Assembly (NCBI GenBank): GCA_015232455.1
Contig: JADFZQ010000002.1
Span: 248,001 to 312,000, forward strand
Direction: 5' to 3'
DNA from: Desulfamplus sp.
GTDB lineage: Bacteria; Desulfobacterota; Desulfobacteria; Desulfobacterales; Desulfobacteraceae
Length of the DNA: 64,000 nucleotides
In this document: in pieces, positions 46,084 to 55,696 of the stretch
Numbering within the stretch: the stretch's first letter is position 1
How the letters are laid out: every line of letters starts with the position of its first letter
Made by a program: the position numbers and the translations under genes
Notes under the pieces: model-generated
What the model saw: the letters and a program-made list of their open reading frames with translations, nothing else
Databases searched by the model: none
Told to the model about the DNA's origin: nothing

Positions 46084-46182
46084 GCAAGATGATATTGTGC
46101 AGTTACGGCACAAAAAATTTAAGTAAATGAACATTGTAGAATGGTCAAACAAAGTAAAATTGAAAAAGGGAGATAAGAAAGA

Positions 46183-47463
46183 ATGGCTGAATTTGCAACT
46201 TTGCTGATTGACGGAAAAGAGTATAAACTTCCTATAATTGTTGGAACTGAAGGGGAAAAGGGGATTGATATACGAAAACTGCGTCAAGATACAGGACACA
46301 TAACATTTGACCCGGGATTTGCAAATACAGGAAGTTGTCAAAGTGCAATTACCTTTATGGACGGTGAAAAAGGAATTTTGAGATATAGAGGAATTCCAAT
46401 TGAGCAGCTTGCTGAAAAGTCAACATTTGTTGAAACAGCATTTCTTCTTATAAATGGCTACCTGCCTGACAGGGCAACTCTTACAAAGACAAGCGTTATG
46501 CTTAACGACTTCTCACTTCTTCACGAAGATATGAAGTTTTTTTATCAAAATTTCCCAAGCAAAGCACACCCTATGGGTATTTTGTCAGCTATGGTAAATG
46601 CCTTGAGAAGTTTCTACCCTGAGCTTGTTGATTTAGAAGATGATGTAAACAAAACTTTTCTGCGTATCATCTCAAAGGTAAGAACAATGGCTGCAATGGC
46701 ATATAAGATTTCAAGAGGACACGCTACAGTATATCCAAGACCAGACTACTCATACTGTGCAAATTTCTTACACATGATGTTTGACAACCCTGTTATCCCA
46801 TACAGAGTTGATCAAGACCTTGTTGATGCACTAAATGCTTTTTGGATACTTCATGCTGATCACGAACAAAACTGCTCAACTGCGGCAGTTAGGGTTGTTG
46901 GAAGTGGAAAGGTAAATATATATGCAGCTCTATCTGCTGGAATCTCAGCTCTTTGGGGACCTCTTCACGGGGGGGCAAATCAGGCAGTTATCCAAATGCT
47001 TGAAACTATGGAAAAAGATAAAATCACACCAGCCCAAGTAATTGAAAAGGCAAAAGATAAAAACGACCCATTTAAGCTCATGGGTTTTGGACACAGAGTT
47101 TATAAAACTTACGATCCAAGAGCTAAAATAATGAAAACAATGTGTGATAAAATTCTCAAAAAATTTCAGATTAAGGATACTCTGCTTGATATTGCAATGG
47201 AGCTTGAAGATGCAGCATTGAATGATTCTTATTTTAAGGATAAAAACCTCTATCCAAATGTTGATTTTTATAGCGGAATCGTGCTTCGTGCAATGGGGAT
47301 TCCTACCAAGATGTTTACTGTCATGTTTGCAATAGGAAGGCTTCCTGGTTGGATTGCCCAATGGAGAGAAGATGCTCTTGATCCACATCAGAGGATAAGC
47401 AGACCAAGACAGATTTATATTGGTGAGAATGTAAGAGAGTATGTTCCAATGGAAAAAAGATGA
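46183..47463 (+). CDS. gltA: Citrate synthase (si type)
   Basis: 426 residues. The catalytic triad is visible: His in WGPLHGGANQ, His in GFGHRVYK, and Asp in NVDFYSG. Additional family motifs are HADHEQNCST and SAMVNALRSFYP. It condenses acetyl-CoA with oxaloacetate for the citric acid cycle or biosynthesis. AGGGAG precedes the ATG. Only 21 bases separate it from the binding-protein gene downstream, but the two functions are not obviously linked. Confidence 0.95.
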   Translation: MAEFATLLIDGKEYKLPIIVGTEGEKGIDIRKLRQDTGHITFDPGFANTGSCQSAITFMDGEKGILRYRGIPIEQLAEKSTFVETAFLLINGYLPDRATLTKTSVMLNDFSLLHEDMKFFYQNFPSKAHPMGILSAMVNALRSFYPELVDLEDDVNKTFLRIISKVRTMAAMAYKISRGHATVYPRPDYSYCANFLHMMFDNPVIPYRVDQDLVDALNAFWILHADHEQNCSTAAVRVVGSGKVNIYAALSAGISALWGPLHGGANQAVIQMLETMEKDKITPAQVIEKAKDKNDPFKLMGFGHRVYKTYDPRAKIMKTMCDKILKKFQIKDTLLDIAMELEDAALNDSYFKDKNLYPNVDFYSGIVLRAMGIPTKMFTVMFAIGRLPGWIAQWREDALDPHQRISRPRQIYIGENVREYVPMEKR

Positions 47464-47484
47464 TTAAAAAGTAGGAGAAAAATT

Positions 47485-48702
47485 ATGAAAATACAAACTA
47501 TAAAGAGAAGAATAGCTGTAATGATATTAGCTATTTTTTCCTCTATTTTTATCTTTTTCTCCTGCACTAAAGAGGAACCTCCAGTTCGTATTGGTGCTGC
47601 TCTTGCTTTGAGTGGACATGCTGCTTATGTGGGCGAAGAGGTAAGAGATGGGCTTCTTCTTGCTACTGATGAGATAAATCAGCAAGGTGGAATAAATGGA
47701 CGTAAAATTGAAATTGTAATTAAAGATGCTGTATCAGGTGGTAATCCATCACCTTCTATTGATAATCCAACAGCTTCTAAAACGATTGGAAGTGCGTCAT
47801 CTGAGGCATCTATAAATAAGGTCTCTCCATTTGAAGACCCTGCTAAAAAGGCATTTGAAGAGTTAGAGAAATATGACCCATTAGTAATTGTTAGCTCTTT
47901 AAGTTTTCTCTCTATGAAACTTGCACCTATTGCTGAATCAAAGAAGAGTTTATTAGTTGGGCTTGTAGCAACTGTTCCAGAGCTTACTAAAAACCGAGAG
48001 TGGATTTATCGCTATTGGACAACAGCAGAATATGAAGCTCCTCCAATCACAGATATTTTTCTTGAAATAGGGAGTAAGACAAATAAAAAAAATGGAACAT
48101 TTGGTGTAATTTACCTTGATGATGCTTATGGTAACTCTGTTTTTAGAGATATAGAAAAAAGGTGTAAAGAGAAAAATATATTAATTACCCCATCTTCATT
48201 TCCTCCAGACAATAAATCTTTCTTAAGTAATGTAGATGTTGTTAAAGATAGTGATGCAGTTGTTGTAATTGGCTTTGATTTTCATATTATCAAAGTTTTA
48301 AAGTCTCTCCGTTCAATTAACTATAAAGGTGAGGTAATATCCACAACAACTGCAACACTTCCATCAGTTACATCTATATCTGAATCAAATAATATTTATG
48401 TAACAGCCCCAGCACTCTACAATAAGAATTATCCTTTTGCAGACGAGGTGAAAAGACGTTATCAAGAGAGGTATAAAAAACCTTTTACTCAATACTCAGC
48501 AAACGGATATGATTTTATCCATATTCTTATTGGTCTTTTAGAGGATAAGCCAATGGATAAAGAGAGTGTAAAGGCAATCTTTGATAAAGGTTTTGTATAT
48601 TCTGGAGTCTTTGGGAATGTTGAACTAAGAAAAGGTTCAAAAGATATTTTGTTCCCTCTTTTTCCAGCACAAATTAAAAATGGAGAGGTAATTTACAGGT
48701 AA
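47485..48702 (+). CDS. Substrate-binding lipoprotein (Peripla_BP_6 / LivJ type)
   Basis: 405 residues. A lipoprotein signal (IFIFFSC at about 23-29) is followed by the branched-chain amino acid binding-protein fold (RIGAALALSGHAAYVGEEVR, DGLLLATDEINQQGG). A Ser/Asn-rich insertion of about 35 residues lies near 80-115. No ABC permease or ATPase gene is adjacent; instead a membrane hybrid kinase follows after 21 bases. It probably acts as a ligand receptor for that kinase and not as a transporter component (inference). Confidence 0.85.
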   Translation: MKIQTIKRRIAVMILAIFSSIFIFFSCTKEEPPVRIGAALALSGHAAYVGEEVRDGLLLATDEINQQGGINGRKIEIVIKDAVSGGNPSPSIDNPTASKTIGSASSEASINKVSPFEDPAKKAFEELEKYDPLVIVSSLSFLSMKLAPIAESKKSLLVGLVATVPELTKNREWIYRYWTTAEYEAPPITDIFLEIGSKTNKKNGTFGVIYLDDAYGNSVFRDIEKRCKEKNILITPSSFPPDNKSFLSNVDVVKDSDAVVVIGFDFHIIKVLKSLRSINYKGEVISTTTATLPSVTSISESNNIYVTAPALYNKNYPFADEVKRRYQERYKKPFTQYSANGYDFIHILIGLLEDKPMDKESVKAIFDKGFVYSGVFGNVELRKGSKDILFPLFPAQIKNGEVIYR

Positions 48703-48723
48703 TATAAGGAATAATGGCGAATT

Positions 48724-51700
48724 ATGGGTAAAATTGGAATTCGCTCTAAAGTGGCTATTATGGTAACTCTTTGGATGCTCTGGTTATCAATTCTTGGTAT
48801 TTACAGTATAAAGATGAGTAGTAATGCGTTAGAAGAGTCCTATGGTCAAAATATGGTAAGTATTGCCAATGTGATGCACGGCACAATGGCTACTATCCTC
48901 ACTAACAAATTTGAAACTCTCAAAAATTTAGAAACAAGACCAATTATTACAACTCCTCTTAAAAACTCAAATAGCCAATTCTCACAAATAGAAAACAGAG
49001 ATATTTTTATATCTAACAACGATCTAATTTGGAGAGACTATATGGCAAGATTGAGTAAAAAGTCTTTAGAAACTGAGTCAGAAAAAATATCCCCCCCCCC
49101 TTTAATACAACATATCCTTGAAAATGAGACATCTCATATCCTTAAAGATATATTTTTTACTTTTTATGAAAAACATCAGGGAAGAAGAGTCTTTTCAAAA
49201 CTTTACCTTACCAACTCATTTGGAGCAACTATTGCAACTACAAGTCTTACAGATGATTACTATCATGGAGATGAAGAGTGGTGGCAGAAAGCTGTTAAAC
49301 AAGGAGTTTATATCTCTGAAATACAGTATGACAAAGCTGCCGAGCAAGCTATCTTAAAATCTGATTTCTCTGAATTACAATATAGCGGATATGGACTTAC
49401 TATTGCAATAAGGCTTAACGATAAAAATGGCAAACTTCTTGGTGTTGTGAAATCTGTTTTGTCATCACGCTGGATAATGAGGGAAGTGCAGACAATAACA
49501 GATAGACATGAATATACAGATATAAAGTTAGTAACTCAAGATGGAAAACTTATCTATTCAAACAAACCATTTAACTTTTTTGATGATATTTCAGAACATG
49601 CTTTTTTTAAAGCATCATTTCCATTGAAAAATGACAAACTCGTACAACATAGTGGTTTTTCAATGAACCATACAAAAAAGGATAGAGACGAGTTAAAAGA
49701 ACAACACGAATATTTAGCAAGAAAAAGTGGATATTTTATTATAAAAGAGGGTGGTATTGATAAACTATACGCACACTCTCATGCTACAGATCATACTCAT
49801 ACTAAAGGAACTCATATTTTGCCTATTGAGGAGAATATTAACTGGTGTATTTTTATTGGAAATCATGTGAACCGTGTTCTTGCTCCAATTTTCAATCTCC
49901 AAAAAAAGATGGTAGTTGCATATCTATATATAATATTATTATCTCTTACTATAGGATTAATTATTGCAAGACGATACGCAAAGTCAATTATTGATCTTAA
50001 AGATGCTGCTGTTGCTGTTGCTGACGGAGATTTTACCCAATATGTTAATGTGGTTCTTAAAGATGAAGTTGGTGATTTAGCTAATTCATTTAATGTTATG
50101 ACTTCACAGCTTAAAAAAAATTATGAGTCTCTTAAGCAAGAAATTCATACAAGAAAAAAAGCTGAACAAAGAGCTGAATACGCTTTAAAAGAGTCAGAAT
50201 TAGCATTAAAAGAGATTGAATATGCAAGATTACAAGCTGAATTTGAAAGTCAAAAATCTGAATACGCAAGACAAGAGGCTGAGTCTGCAAGGCAAGAAGC
50301 AGAGGCTGCAAGGCAAGAGGCAGAGGCTGCAAACCGTGCAAAGAGCAATTTTCTTGCAAACATGAGCCATGAGTTAAGGACTCCTCTTAATGCAATTATA
50401 GGTTTTAGCCAGTTGATGGAGAGAGATAAAGATTCTACTGAGAATCAGCGTGAGACCGTTAGCACAATTATGAGAAGCGGTATGCACCTTCTGACATTGA
50501 TTAATGATATTTTAGAGATGTCAAAGATTGAGGCTGGAAAAATCGAAGTGCAGTATGAAGACTTTGACTTCTTTCAAATGATACAAGATATAGTTTCTAT
50601 GACTCAATCGCGTGTTGTAGATAAGGGACTTGAGTTAATAGTTGATATTGATCCTGCAATTCCCCAATATATAAAATCAGATCAACAAAAGCTCCGCCAA
50701 ATCCTTATAAATCTTCTTGTAAATGCTGTTAAATTTACAAAAGATGGGAGAGTGGTGTTAAGGATTAGGTGTGAAGGGTGTCACCTTGGGGAAGATATGC
50801 CTCAAAGAGGAACCATTTTCTTTGAAATTGAAGATAGCGGTATTGGAATATCAAAAGAAGATATTCAAAATTTGTTTAAAAAATTTATGAGAACAAAAAC
50901 AAGTTTAAGCTCTTCTACAGAAGGTACAGGTCTTGGTTTATCAATCAGCCAAGAGTATGTTCGTTTGATGGGCGGAGAGATTAAAGTAACAAGCAAATTA
51001 GGCAAAGGTTCAATTTTTAGTTTTTCAATTGATGCACAGATAGCTTCAGATACTATTTTAAAAAAGAAAAAGATTTTTGATTACCTTAAAGTTGCGAAAA
51101 TTACTCCTGAATCAGCTAATCGTAGAATATTGATTGTTGAGGACAATATTGAAAACCAGAGACTTTTGAGTAAACTTCTTTTGTCTGTAGGGTTTGAAGT
51201 GCGTATTGCCTCAAACGGTCTTGAAGGTGTTGAAATATTTGAATCATGGAAGCCTCATTTAATATGGATGGATATGCGAATGCCTATTATGGATGGGTAT
51301 GAGTCATGCCGAAGAATAAGACAAATTGAGGCTAAAAATAGTGTGTTCCCAAATTCCCTCACAACAGAAAGAGTAACTATAATTGCTCTTACTGCCAGTG
51401 CATTTGAAGAGCAAAAACAACTTGTTTTAGAAGCAGGATGCGATGATTTTATAAGAAAACCATTTCTTGAAAATGAGATTTTTGATGCCATTGCAAGACA
51501 TATTGGTGTAAAATATATATATGAACCTGAAGATAAGTGTAACTCATCAATTTTAGAAAGCTCTTTAGAACAATTTCCCAAAAGAGATATTAATACGTTA
51601 TTATTTTCAAATAGAATTTCTAATAAAAGAGAATCAGATAATTTCAATATCTTACCCCAACAATTTATTGTAAACATGAAGCAGGCAATAATTGATCTTG

Positions 51701-51828
51701 ATTTAGATAAAATTGAACAACTTATAGACGAAATAACTTTGGAATACCCAGATATTGCAATGCATATCTCAAAACTTGCTTCTGACTTCAAATATAGTGA
51801 AATAATGGAGGGTTTAGATAAGCAATAA
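48724..51828 (+). CDS. Membrane hybrid histidine kinase with periplasmic sensor domain
   Basis: 1034 residues. The N-terminal helix (about 10-30) and a second helix (VAYLYIILLSLTIGLIIA, about 398-416) bracket a large extracytoplasmic sensor domain. HAMP follows (about 417-470), then a coiled-coil linker with three 7-residue repeats (ARQEAEA). Next come HisKA (His near 551 in ANMSHELRTPLNAIIG), HATPase (NLLVNAVKFT, DSGIGI, GTGLGLS) and a receiver (MDMRMPIMDGYES). The C-terminal tail is helical and could be a degenerate HPt. The sensor region contains a run of ten C bases (49091-49100). Input is probably the lipoprotein gene upstream; output includes the diguanylate cyclase downstream. Confidence 0.9.
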   Translation: MGKIGIRSKVAIMVTLWMLWLSILGIYSIKMSSNALEESYGQNMVSIANVMHGTMATILTNKFETLKNLETRPIITTPLKNSNSQFSQIENRDIFISNNDLIWRDYMARLSKKSLETESEKISPPPLIQHILENETSHILKDIFFTFYEKHQGRRVFSKLYLTNSFGATIATTSLTDDYYHGDEEWWQKAVKQGVYISEIQYDKAAEQAILKSDFSELQYSGYGLTIAIRLNDKNGKLLGVVKSVLSSRWIMREVQTITDRHEYTDIKLVTQDGKLIYSNKPFNFFDDISEHAFFKASFPLKNDKLVQHSGFSMNHTKKDRDELKEQHEYLARKSGYFIIKEGGIDKLYAHSHATDHTHTKGTHILPIEENINWCIFIGNHVNRVLAPIFNLQKKMVVAYLYIILLSLTIGLIIARRYAKSIIDLKDAAVAVADGDFTQYVNVVLKDEVGDLANSFNVMTSQLKKNYESLKQEIHTRKKAEQRAEYALKESELALKEIEYARLQAEFESQKSEYARQEAESARQEAEAARQEAEAANRAKSNFLANMSHELRTPLNAIIGFSQLMERDKDSTENQRETVSTIMRSGMHLLTLINDILEMSKIEAGKIEVQYEDFDFFQMIQDIVSMTQSRVVDKGLELIVDIDPAIPQYIKSDQQKLRQILINLLVNAVKFTKDGRVVLRIRCEGCHLGEDMPQRGTIFFEIEDSGIGISKEDIQNLFKKFMRTKTSLSSSTEGTGLGLSISQEYVRLMGGEIKVTSKLGKGSIFSFSIDAQIASDTILKKKKIFDYLKVAKITPESANRRILIVEDNIENQRLLSKLLLSVGFEVRIASNGLEGVEIFESWKPHLIWMDMRMPIMDGYESCRRIRQIEAKNSVFPNSLTTERVTIIALTASAFEEQKQLVLEAGCDDFIRKPFLENEIFDAIARHIGVKYIYEPEDKCNSSILESSLEQFPKRDINTLLFSNRISNKRESDNFNILPQQFIVNMKQAIIDLDLDKIEQLIDEITLEYPDIAMHISKLASDFKYSEIMEGLDKQ
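49091..49100 (+). repeat. C10 homopolymer tract within the hybrid kinase
   Basis: Ten consecutive C bases encode the Ser-Pro-Pro-Pro of KISPPPLIQ in the periplasmic domain. In DNA this AT-rich the tract is striking, and slipped-strand changes would shift the reading frame. Phase variation is a hypothesis. Confidence 0.6.
50266..50328 (+). repeat. Three tandem 21-bp repeats in the kinase linker
   Basis: Units at 50266, 50287 and 50308 each encode seven residues (ARQEAES or ARQEAEA). Together they extend the coiled coil between HAMP and the kinase core by three heptads. Confidence 0.75.
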
Positions 51829-52973
51829 TGGATAATCAAAAAGATATAAACCAAATTAAAGATAGTTACCAATTGAGTGGAAACCATTTTATTAGTGGAA
51901 ATTTTCTTAAAAAAAGTAGAATAGATGGAACTGATATAAATATAATTAGCCAACCAGTTGGAAATATACTTGTTGTTGATGATAATCCTCAAAATCTTCG
52001 CCTTTTAATTGCTATTTTAAGTATGAGTGGGTACAAGGTTCGTCCCGCACCAAGTGCTGCTTTAGCTTTACAGTCAGCCTTTTCCATACTACCAGATTTA
52101 ATTCTTCTTGATATTATGATGCCTGAAATGGATGGCTATGAGGTTTGCCAAAAGCTAAAGGAAAATGAACTTACAAGCTCTATTCCTGTTATCTTCATAA
52201 GTGCCATTGACGCAATTCAAGATAAGTTAAAAGCATTTCAGATTGGTGCTGTTGATTATATAACCAAACCCTTTCAGGCTGAAGAGATTTTAGCACGGGT
52301 AAATACTCACATTTCACTGCGTAAAACTCAAAAATTACTTGAAGAAGAGATTGAGAGAAGAAAGGAATACGAAGAGGAGCTAAAAGCCATTTCATTAAAA
52401 TATCAAAAAATGGCGACCCAAGATTATTTGACAGGTGTGAGTAATCGAAGGCACTTTATGGAGAGAGCTGAAGAAGAGTTAAGTCGTGCTAAAAGATATA
52501 ATCACCCACTTACTTTTATGATGATGGACATTGATCACTTTAAAAAGATAAATGACACCTATGGACATCAGGCAGGTGATCAAATTTTGAAAAACTTAGC
52601 TGTAACCTGCCTTGATAATCTGAGGCTACATGATCTTTTTGGAAGAATTGGCGGAGAGGAGTTTTCAGCTTTACTTCTTGAAACTTCTTTTAGCGAGGCA
52701 CTACTTGTAGCAGAAAGAATCCGTAAAAATGTCGAAGAGTCACTTTGGCACATTGACAATAAAGCCGTAAATTGCACAATTAGCATTGGGATGAGCGAGT
52801 TAAATATTAATATGGAACATCTAAATAAGAATGATGATAGTTTTTCAACAAAAGATAATTTGCTAAATGCGGTTAATAAAGATTCACAAACACTTGATGC
52901 ACTTATGAACAAAGCTGACGAGGCACTCTATATTGCTAAATCTTCTGGGAGAAATTGCATTAAATGTAGATAG
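51828..52973 (+). CDS. Response regulator with diguanylate cyclase (GGDEF) output
   Basis: 381 residues. The ATG overlaps the stop of the preceding kinase gene (TAATG). A receiver domain (NILVVDDNPQNLRLL, Asp in LLDIMMPEMDGYEV) is followed by a coiled coil and a GGDEF domain with an intact active motif (RIGGEEF). An inhibitory I-site, RLHD, lies five residues before it. It should make cyclic di-GMP when phosphorylated and be product-inhibited. A Ser/Asn-rich insertion occurs in the GGDEF domain near 325-350. Translational coupling links it to the 48724 kinase. Confidence 0.92.
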   Translation: MDNQKDINQIKDSYQLSGNHFISGNFLKKSRIDGTDINIISQPVGNILVVDDNPQNLRLLIAILSMSGYKVRPAPSAALALQSAFSILPDLILLDIMMPEMDGYEVCQKLKENELTSSIPVIFISAIDAIQDKLKAFQIGAVDYITKPFQAEEILARVNTHISLRKTQKLLEEEIERRKEYEEELKAISLKYQKMATQDYLTGVSNRRHFMERAEEELSRAKRYNHPLTFMMMDIDHFKKINDTYGHQAGDQILKNLAVTCLDNLRLHDLFGRIGGEEFSALLLETSFSEALLVAERIRKNVEESLWHIDNKAVNCTISIGMSELNINMEHLNKNDDSFSTKDNLLNAVNKDSQTLDALMNKADEALYIAKSSGRNCIKCR

Positions 52974-53039
52974 TTTATTTTCTGGTAAATCCAATATAAA
53001 AAGGGAAGCATCAATGCTAAAACCTATAGAGGAGGAGTA

Positions 53040-54248
53040 ATGAAAGTTTTTGTATGGACAGCTAAAAATTCAAAAAATAGAACCGTAAAGGGTGAGATGG
53101 AGGCAAATGACCTTGATTATGTGAGATCAAGCCTTCAGAGAAGAAAACTAAAACCAGTTAAAATAAAAGAAAAACCAAAGGATATTCTTGAGAATGTTGC
53201 TTTTTTGCAACCTAAGGTAACAGAAATTGATGTTATTATCTTTTGCCGACAATTTTCAACTATGATTGATGCTGGTCTTCCACTTTTACAATGTCTTGAT
53301 ATTCTCCATACTCAGCAGGAAAATGTTACATTCAAAAAAGTATTAAAAAAAATTAAAGAGTCTGTTGAAACTGGAGAAACCTTTGCAGATGCTTTGAAAA
53401 AATTTCCAAAAATATTTGATGATCTTTTTGTAAACATGGTTGCTGCTGGAGAGGCTGGCGGTATTTTGGATATAATACTTAGAAGATTATCCGCATATAT
53501 GGAAAAAATGGCAAAGTTAAAAAAACAAGTTAAGGGAGCTATGACTTATCCTGCCATAACTCTTGGAATTGCTACTATCGTTGTTGGAGTTATTATGGTT
53601 TTTGTTATTCCAGTTTTTAAGGATATGTTTGAAGGAATGGGTGCCCAATTACCCACTCTCACCCTTATGGTTATTGCTATGAGTAATTTTGTTATGAAAT
53701 ATATTGCATTTATCATTATTGGTTTTGTGGTATTTCTCTCTCTTATAAAAAGGGCATATCGAACTGATAAGGGAAGAATAATGATGGATGATATGGTATT
53801 AAAGCTGCCTGTTGTTGGTTTACTTATAAAAAAGGTTGCTGTCGCAAAGTTTACAAGAACTATGGGAACAATGATGTCAAGCGGCGTAGCTATACTCGAA
53901 GCCCTTGATATCGTTGCAAGGACATCAGGCAACAAAACAGTGGAATTTGCCATAACAGATGTAAAAGGTGGTATTGCAGAAGGCCGCTCTATGGCTGATC
54001 CTCTGCTTGAAAGCGGAGTTTTTCCCTCTATGGTATGCTCAATGATCTCGGTTGGTGAATCTACTGGTGCTTTAGATATAATGCTTGGTAAGATCGCTGA
54101 TTTTTACGATGATGAGGTGGATCAGGCGGTCAGCAACCTAACAGCTATGATCGAGCCTTTTATGCTTGTTTTTCTTGGAGTTGTTATTGGAGGACTTGTA
54201 ATTGCCATGTATTTACCAATATTCAGTATTGCTGGGGCTGTTGGTTAG
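53040..54248 (+). CDS. pilC: Type IV pilus inner-membrane platform protein PilC (GspF family)
   Basis: 402 residues, with GGAGGAG before the ATG. Two T2SSF domains are visible, each with the family pattern (FCRQFSTMIDAGLPLLQCLDI and FTRTMGTMMSSGVAILEALD), and three membrane helices, the last ending FLGVVIGGLVIAMYLPIF. It forms the platform that the pilus motors turn. pilB and pilT are not in the window. A kinase resembling PilS follows after 68 bases. Confidence 0.93.
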   Translation: MKVFVWTAKNSKNRTVKGEMEANDLDYVRSSLQRRKLKPVKIKEKPKDILENVAFLQPKVTEIDVIIFCRQFSTMIDAGLPLLQCLDILHTQQENVTFKKVLKKIKESVETGETFADALKKFPKIFDDLFVNMVAAGEAGGILDIILRRLSAYMEKMAKLKKQVKGAMTYPAITLGIATIVVGVIMVFVIPVFKDMFEGMGAQLPTLTLMVIAMSNFVMKYIAFIIIGFVVFLSLIKRAYRTDKGRIMMDDMVLKLPVVGLLIKKVAVAKFTRTMGTMMSSGVAILEALDIVARTSGNKTVEFAITDVKGGIAEGRSMADPLLESGVFPSMVCSMISVGESTGALDIMLGKIADFYDDEVDQAVSNLTAMIEPFMLVFLGVVIGGLVIAMYLPIFSIAGAVG

Positions 54249-54316
54249 CGAATAAAGAGAATATATAATATTAATAGTATCATAAAACTTCACTAAAATT
54301 ATAGAATTATTAATTA

Positions 54317-55675
54317 ATGATAAATAATATTGAAATACAGCGTGGATTAAAATGGCTTATCTCTTTTAGGATAGCATTTGCTATTATTTTGATATTTTCC
54401 ACGCTTATATTCTCGACAAATGAATCTCTTCCCTTTGATGCAATACCTTTTGTGGTAGTTTATTTTCTCTCTCTTTTTATTCTTCTTTTATCTATTATTT
54501 ATGGGCTACTTTTTAAGAAATTTTCTACCAATCCTCTCTTTGCTTATATTCAGCTTACAATTGACTCTTTTACAGTAAGTGCCATTATTTTTATTACAGG
54601 CGGATTCCAAAGCATTTTTACATTTATATATCTTATGGTAATTATTGCTGCAAGTTCACTCTTATACCGCAAGGGGAGCCTTATTATTGCGACATTATGC
54701 AGCCTTCAATATGGAATTTTAATTGATCTTGAGTATTATGGTATTATTGCCCCTCTTGTTACCAACGGATATCTTTCGTCCCAAGTTGCATGGAATCACA
54801 TTATTTATAGAATTGTTATAGTGATGACAGCGTGTTTCTCAGTAGCCGTCTTAAGTGGTTTTTTAGCACTTCAAGCAAAGATTGCTAAGAAAGAGTTGAA
54901 ACTTATGGAAGATCACCTTAAGAGAGTTGAAAAAATGGCAACAATGGGAGAGCTTGCAGCTGGCATGGCACATGAGATTAAAAATCCATTAGCTTCTCTA
55001 TCTGGAGCTATTCAGATGTTAAAAGAAGATTCAAAACCCGGTACACCTAATCACAAGTTGATGCAGATTGTATTACGTGAGACAGAGCGTCTCTCCAGAA
55101 TTGTTACAGATTTTCTTTTGTTTGCAAAGCCATCTATTACGACTTCAAAAGAAATTAATATTTCTCGTGAGATTGAAGATACAGTAAAGCTATTTAAACA
55201 AGATGCTATTTGTCGTAACAGCTCTTCTCCAGAAGTTGAGGTAAGTTTGTGCAGCAGAGAGATTGAATTTGAAATGAATCTTGATGATACTTTGTCTATT
55301 AATATAGATACTGACCATTTCAGACAGATTCTATGGAATCTTATCAAAAATAGTGCAGAGTCAATTCATACTAAAAAAGCTAATTATATTCAAGAATCAT
55401 TAGATAACTCTGAATATATTGGGTGGATAGGTATAAACCTCTTTAAGATAAAAGACGGTAGGATACTTCTTAAGGTCAGTGATAATGGCTGCGGTATTGA
55501 CCAGAACGATATTGATTCTGTATTTAACCCTTTTTTCACCACAAAATCCTATGGTACAGGTCTTGGACTCTCAATTATCCATAGACTTGTCGATTCATAC
55601 CAAGGTTTCATAGATGTTGAAAGTAAACTCGGAATGGGAACAACTTTTACGGTTATTTTTAAGGCAATGGGGTAG
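54317..55675 (+). CDS. pilS: Sensor histidine kinase, PilS-like
   Basis: 452 residues. About six membrane helices fill the first ~190 residues, as in PilS. The HisKA motif is MGELAAGMAHEIKNPLASLS, followed by HATPase motifs NLIKNSAESI, DNGCGI, FNPFFTTK and GTGLGLSII. PilS normally activates the sigma54 regulator PilR to control pilin expression. The gene next to pilC supports the name, but no pilR follows: a convergent glycosyltransferase gene starts its 3' end 22 bases downstream. The partner must be elsewhere. Confidence 0.8.
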   Translation: MINNIEIQRGLKWLISFRIAFAIILIFSTLIFSTNESLPFDAIPFVVVYFLSLFILLLSIIYGLLFKKFSTNPLFAYIQLTIDSFTVSAIIFITGGFQSIFTFIYLMVIIAASSLLYRKGSLIIATLCSLQYGILIDLEYYGIIAPLVTNGYLSSQVAWNHIIYRIVIVMTACFSVAVLSGFLALQAKIAKKELKLMEDHLKRVEKMATMGELAAGMAHEIKNPLASLSGAIQMLKEDSKPGTPNHKLMQIVLRETERLSRIVTDFLLFAKPSITTSKEINISREIEDTVKLFKQDAICRNSSSPEVEVSLCSREIEFEMNLDDTLSINIDTDHFRQILWNLIKNSAESIHTKKANYIQESLDNSEYIGWIGINLFKIKDGRILLKVSDNGCGIDQNDIDSVFNPFFTTKSYGTGLGLSIIHRLVDSYQGFIDVESKLGMGTTFTVIFKAMG

Positions 55676-55696
55676 CTACTATCTACGCCTGTTGTT

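Noticed and set aside
46965..46975. G7 tract in citrate synthase as a phase-variation site
   Set aside because: It encodes the invariant HGG of the active site, is shorter than the C10 tract, and a switch in this essential-type enzyme is unlikely.
51255..51992. Leftward open frame of 245 codons opposite the kinase and cyclase genes
   Set aside because: It is antisense to two well-supported genes with intact motifs, and its product shows only shadow composition (Ile, Ser, Tyr-rich).
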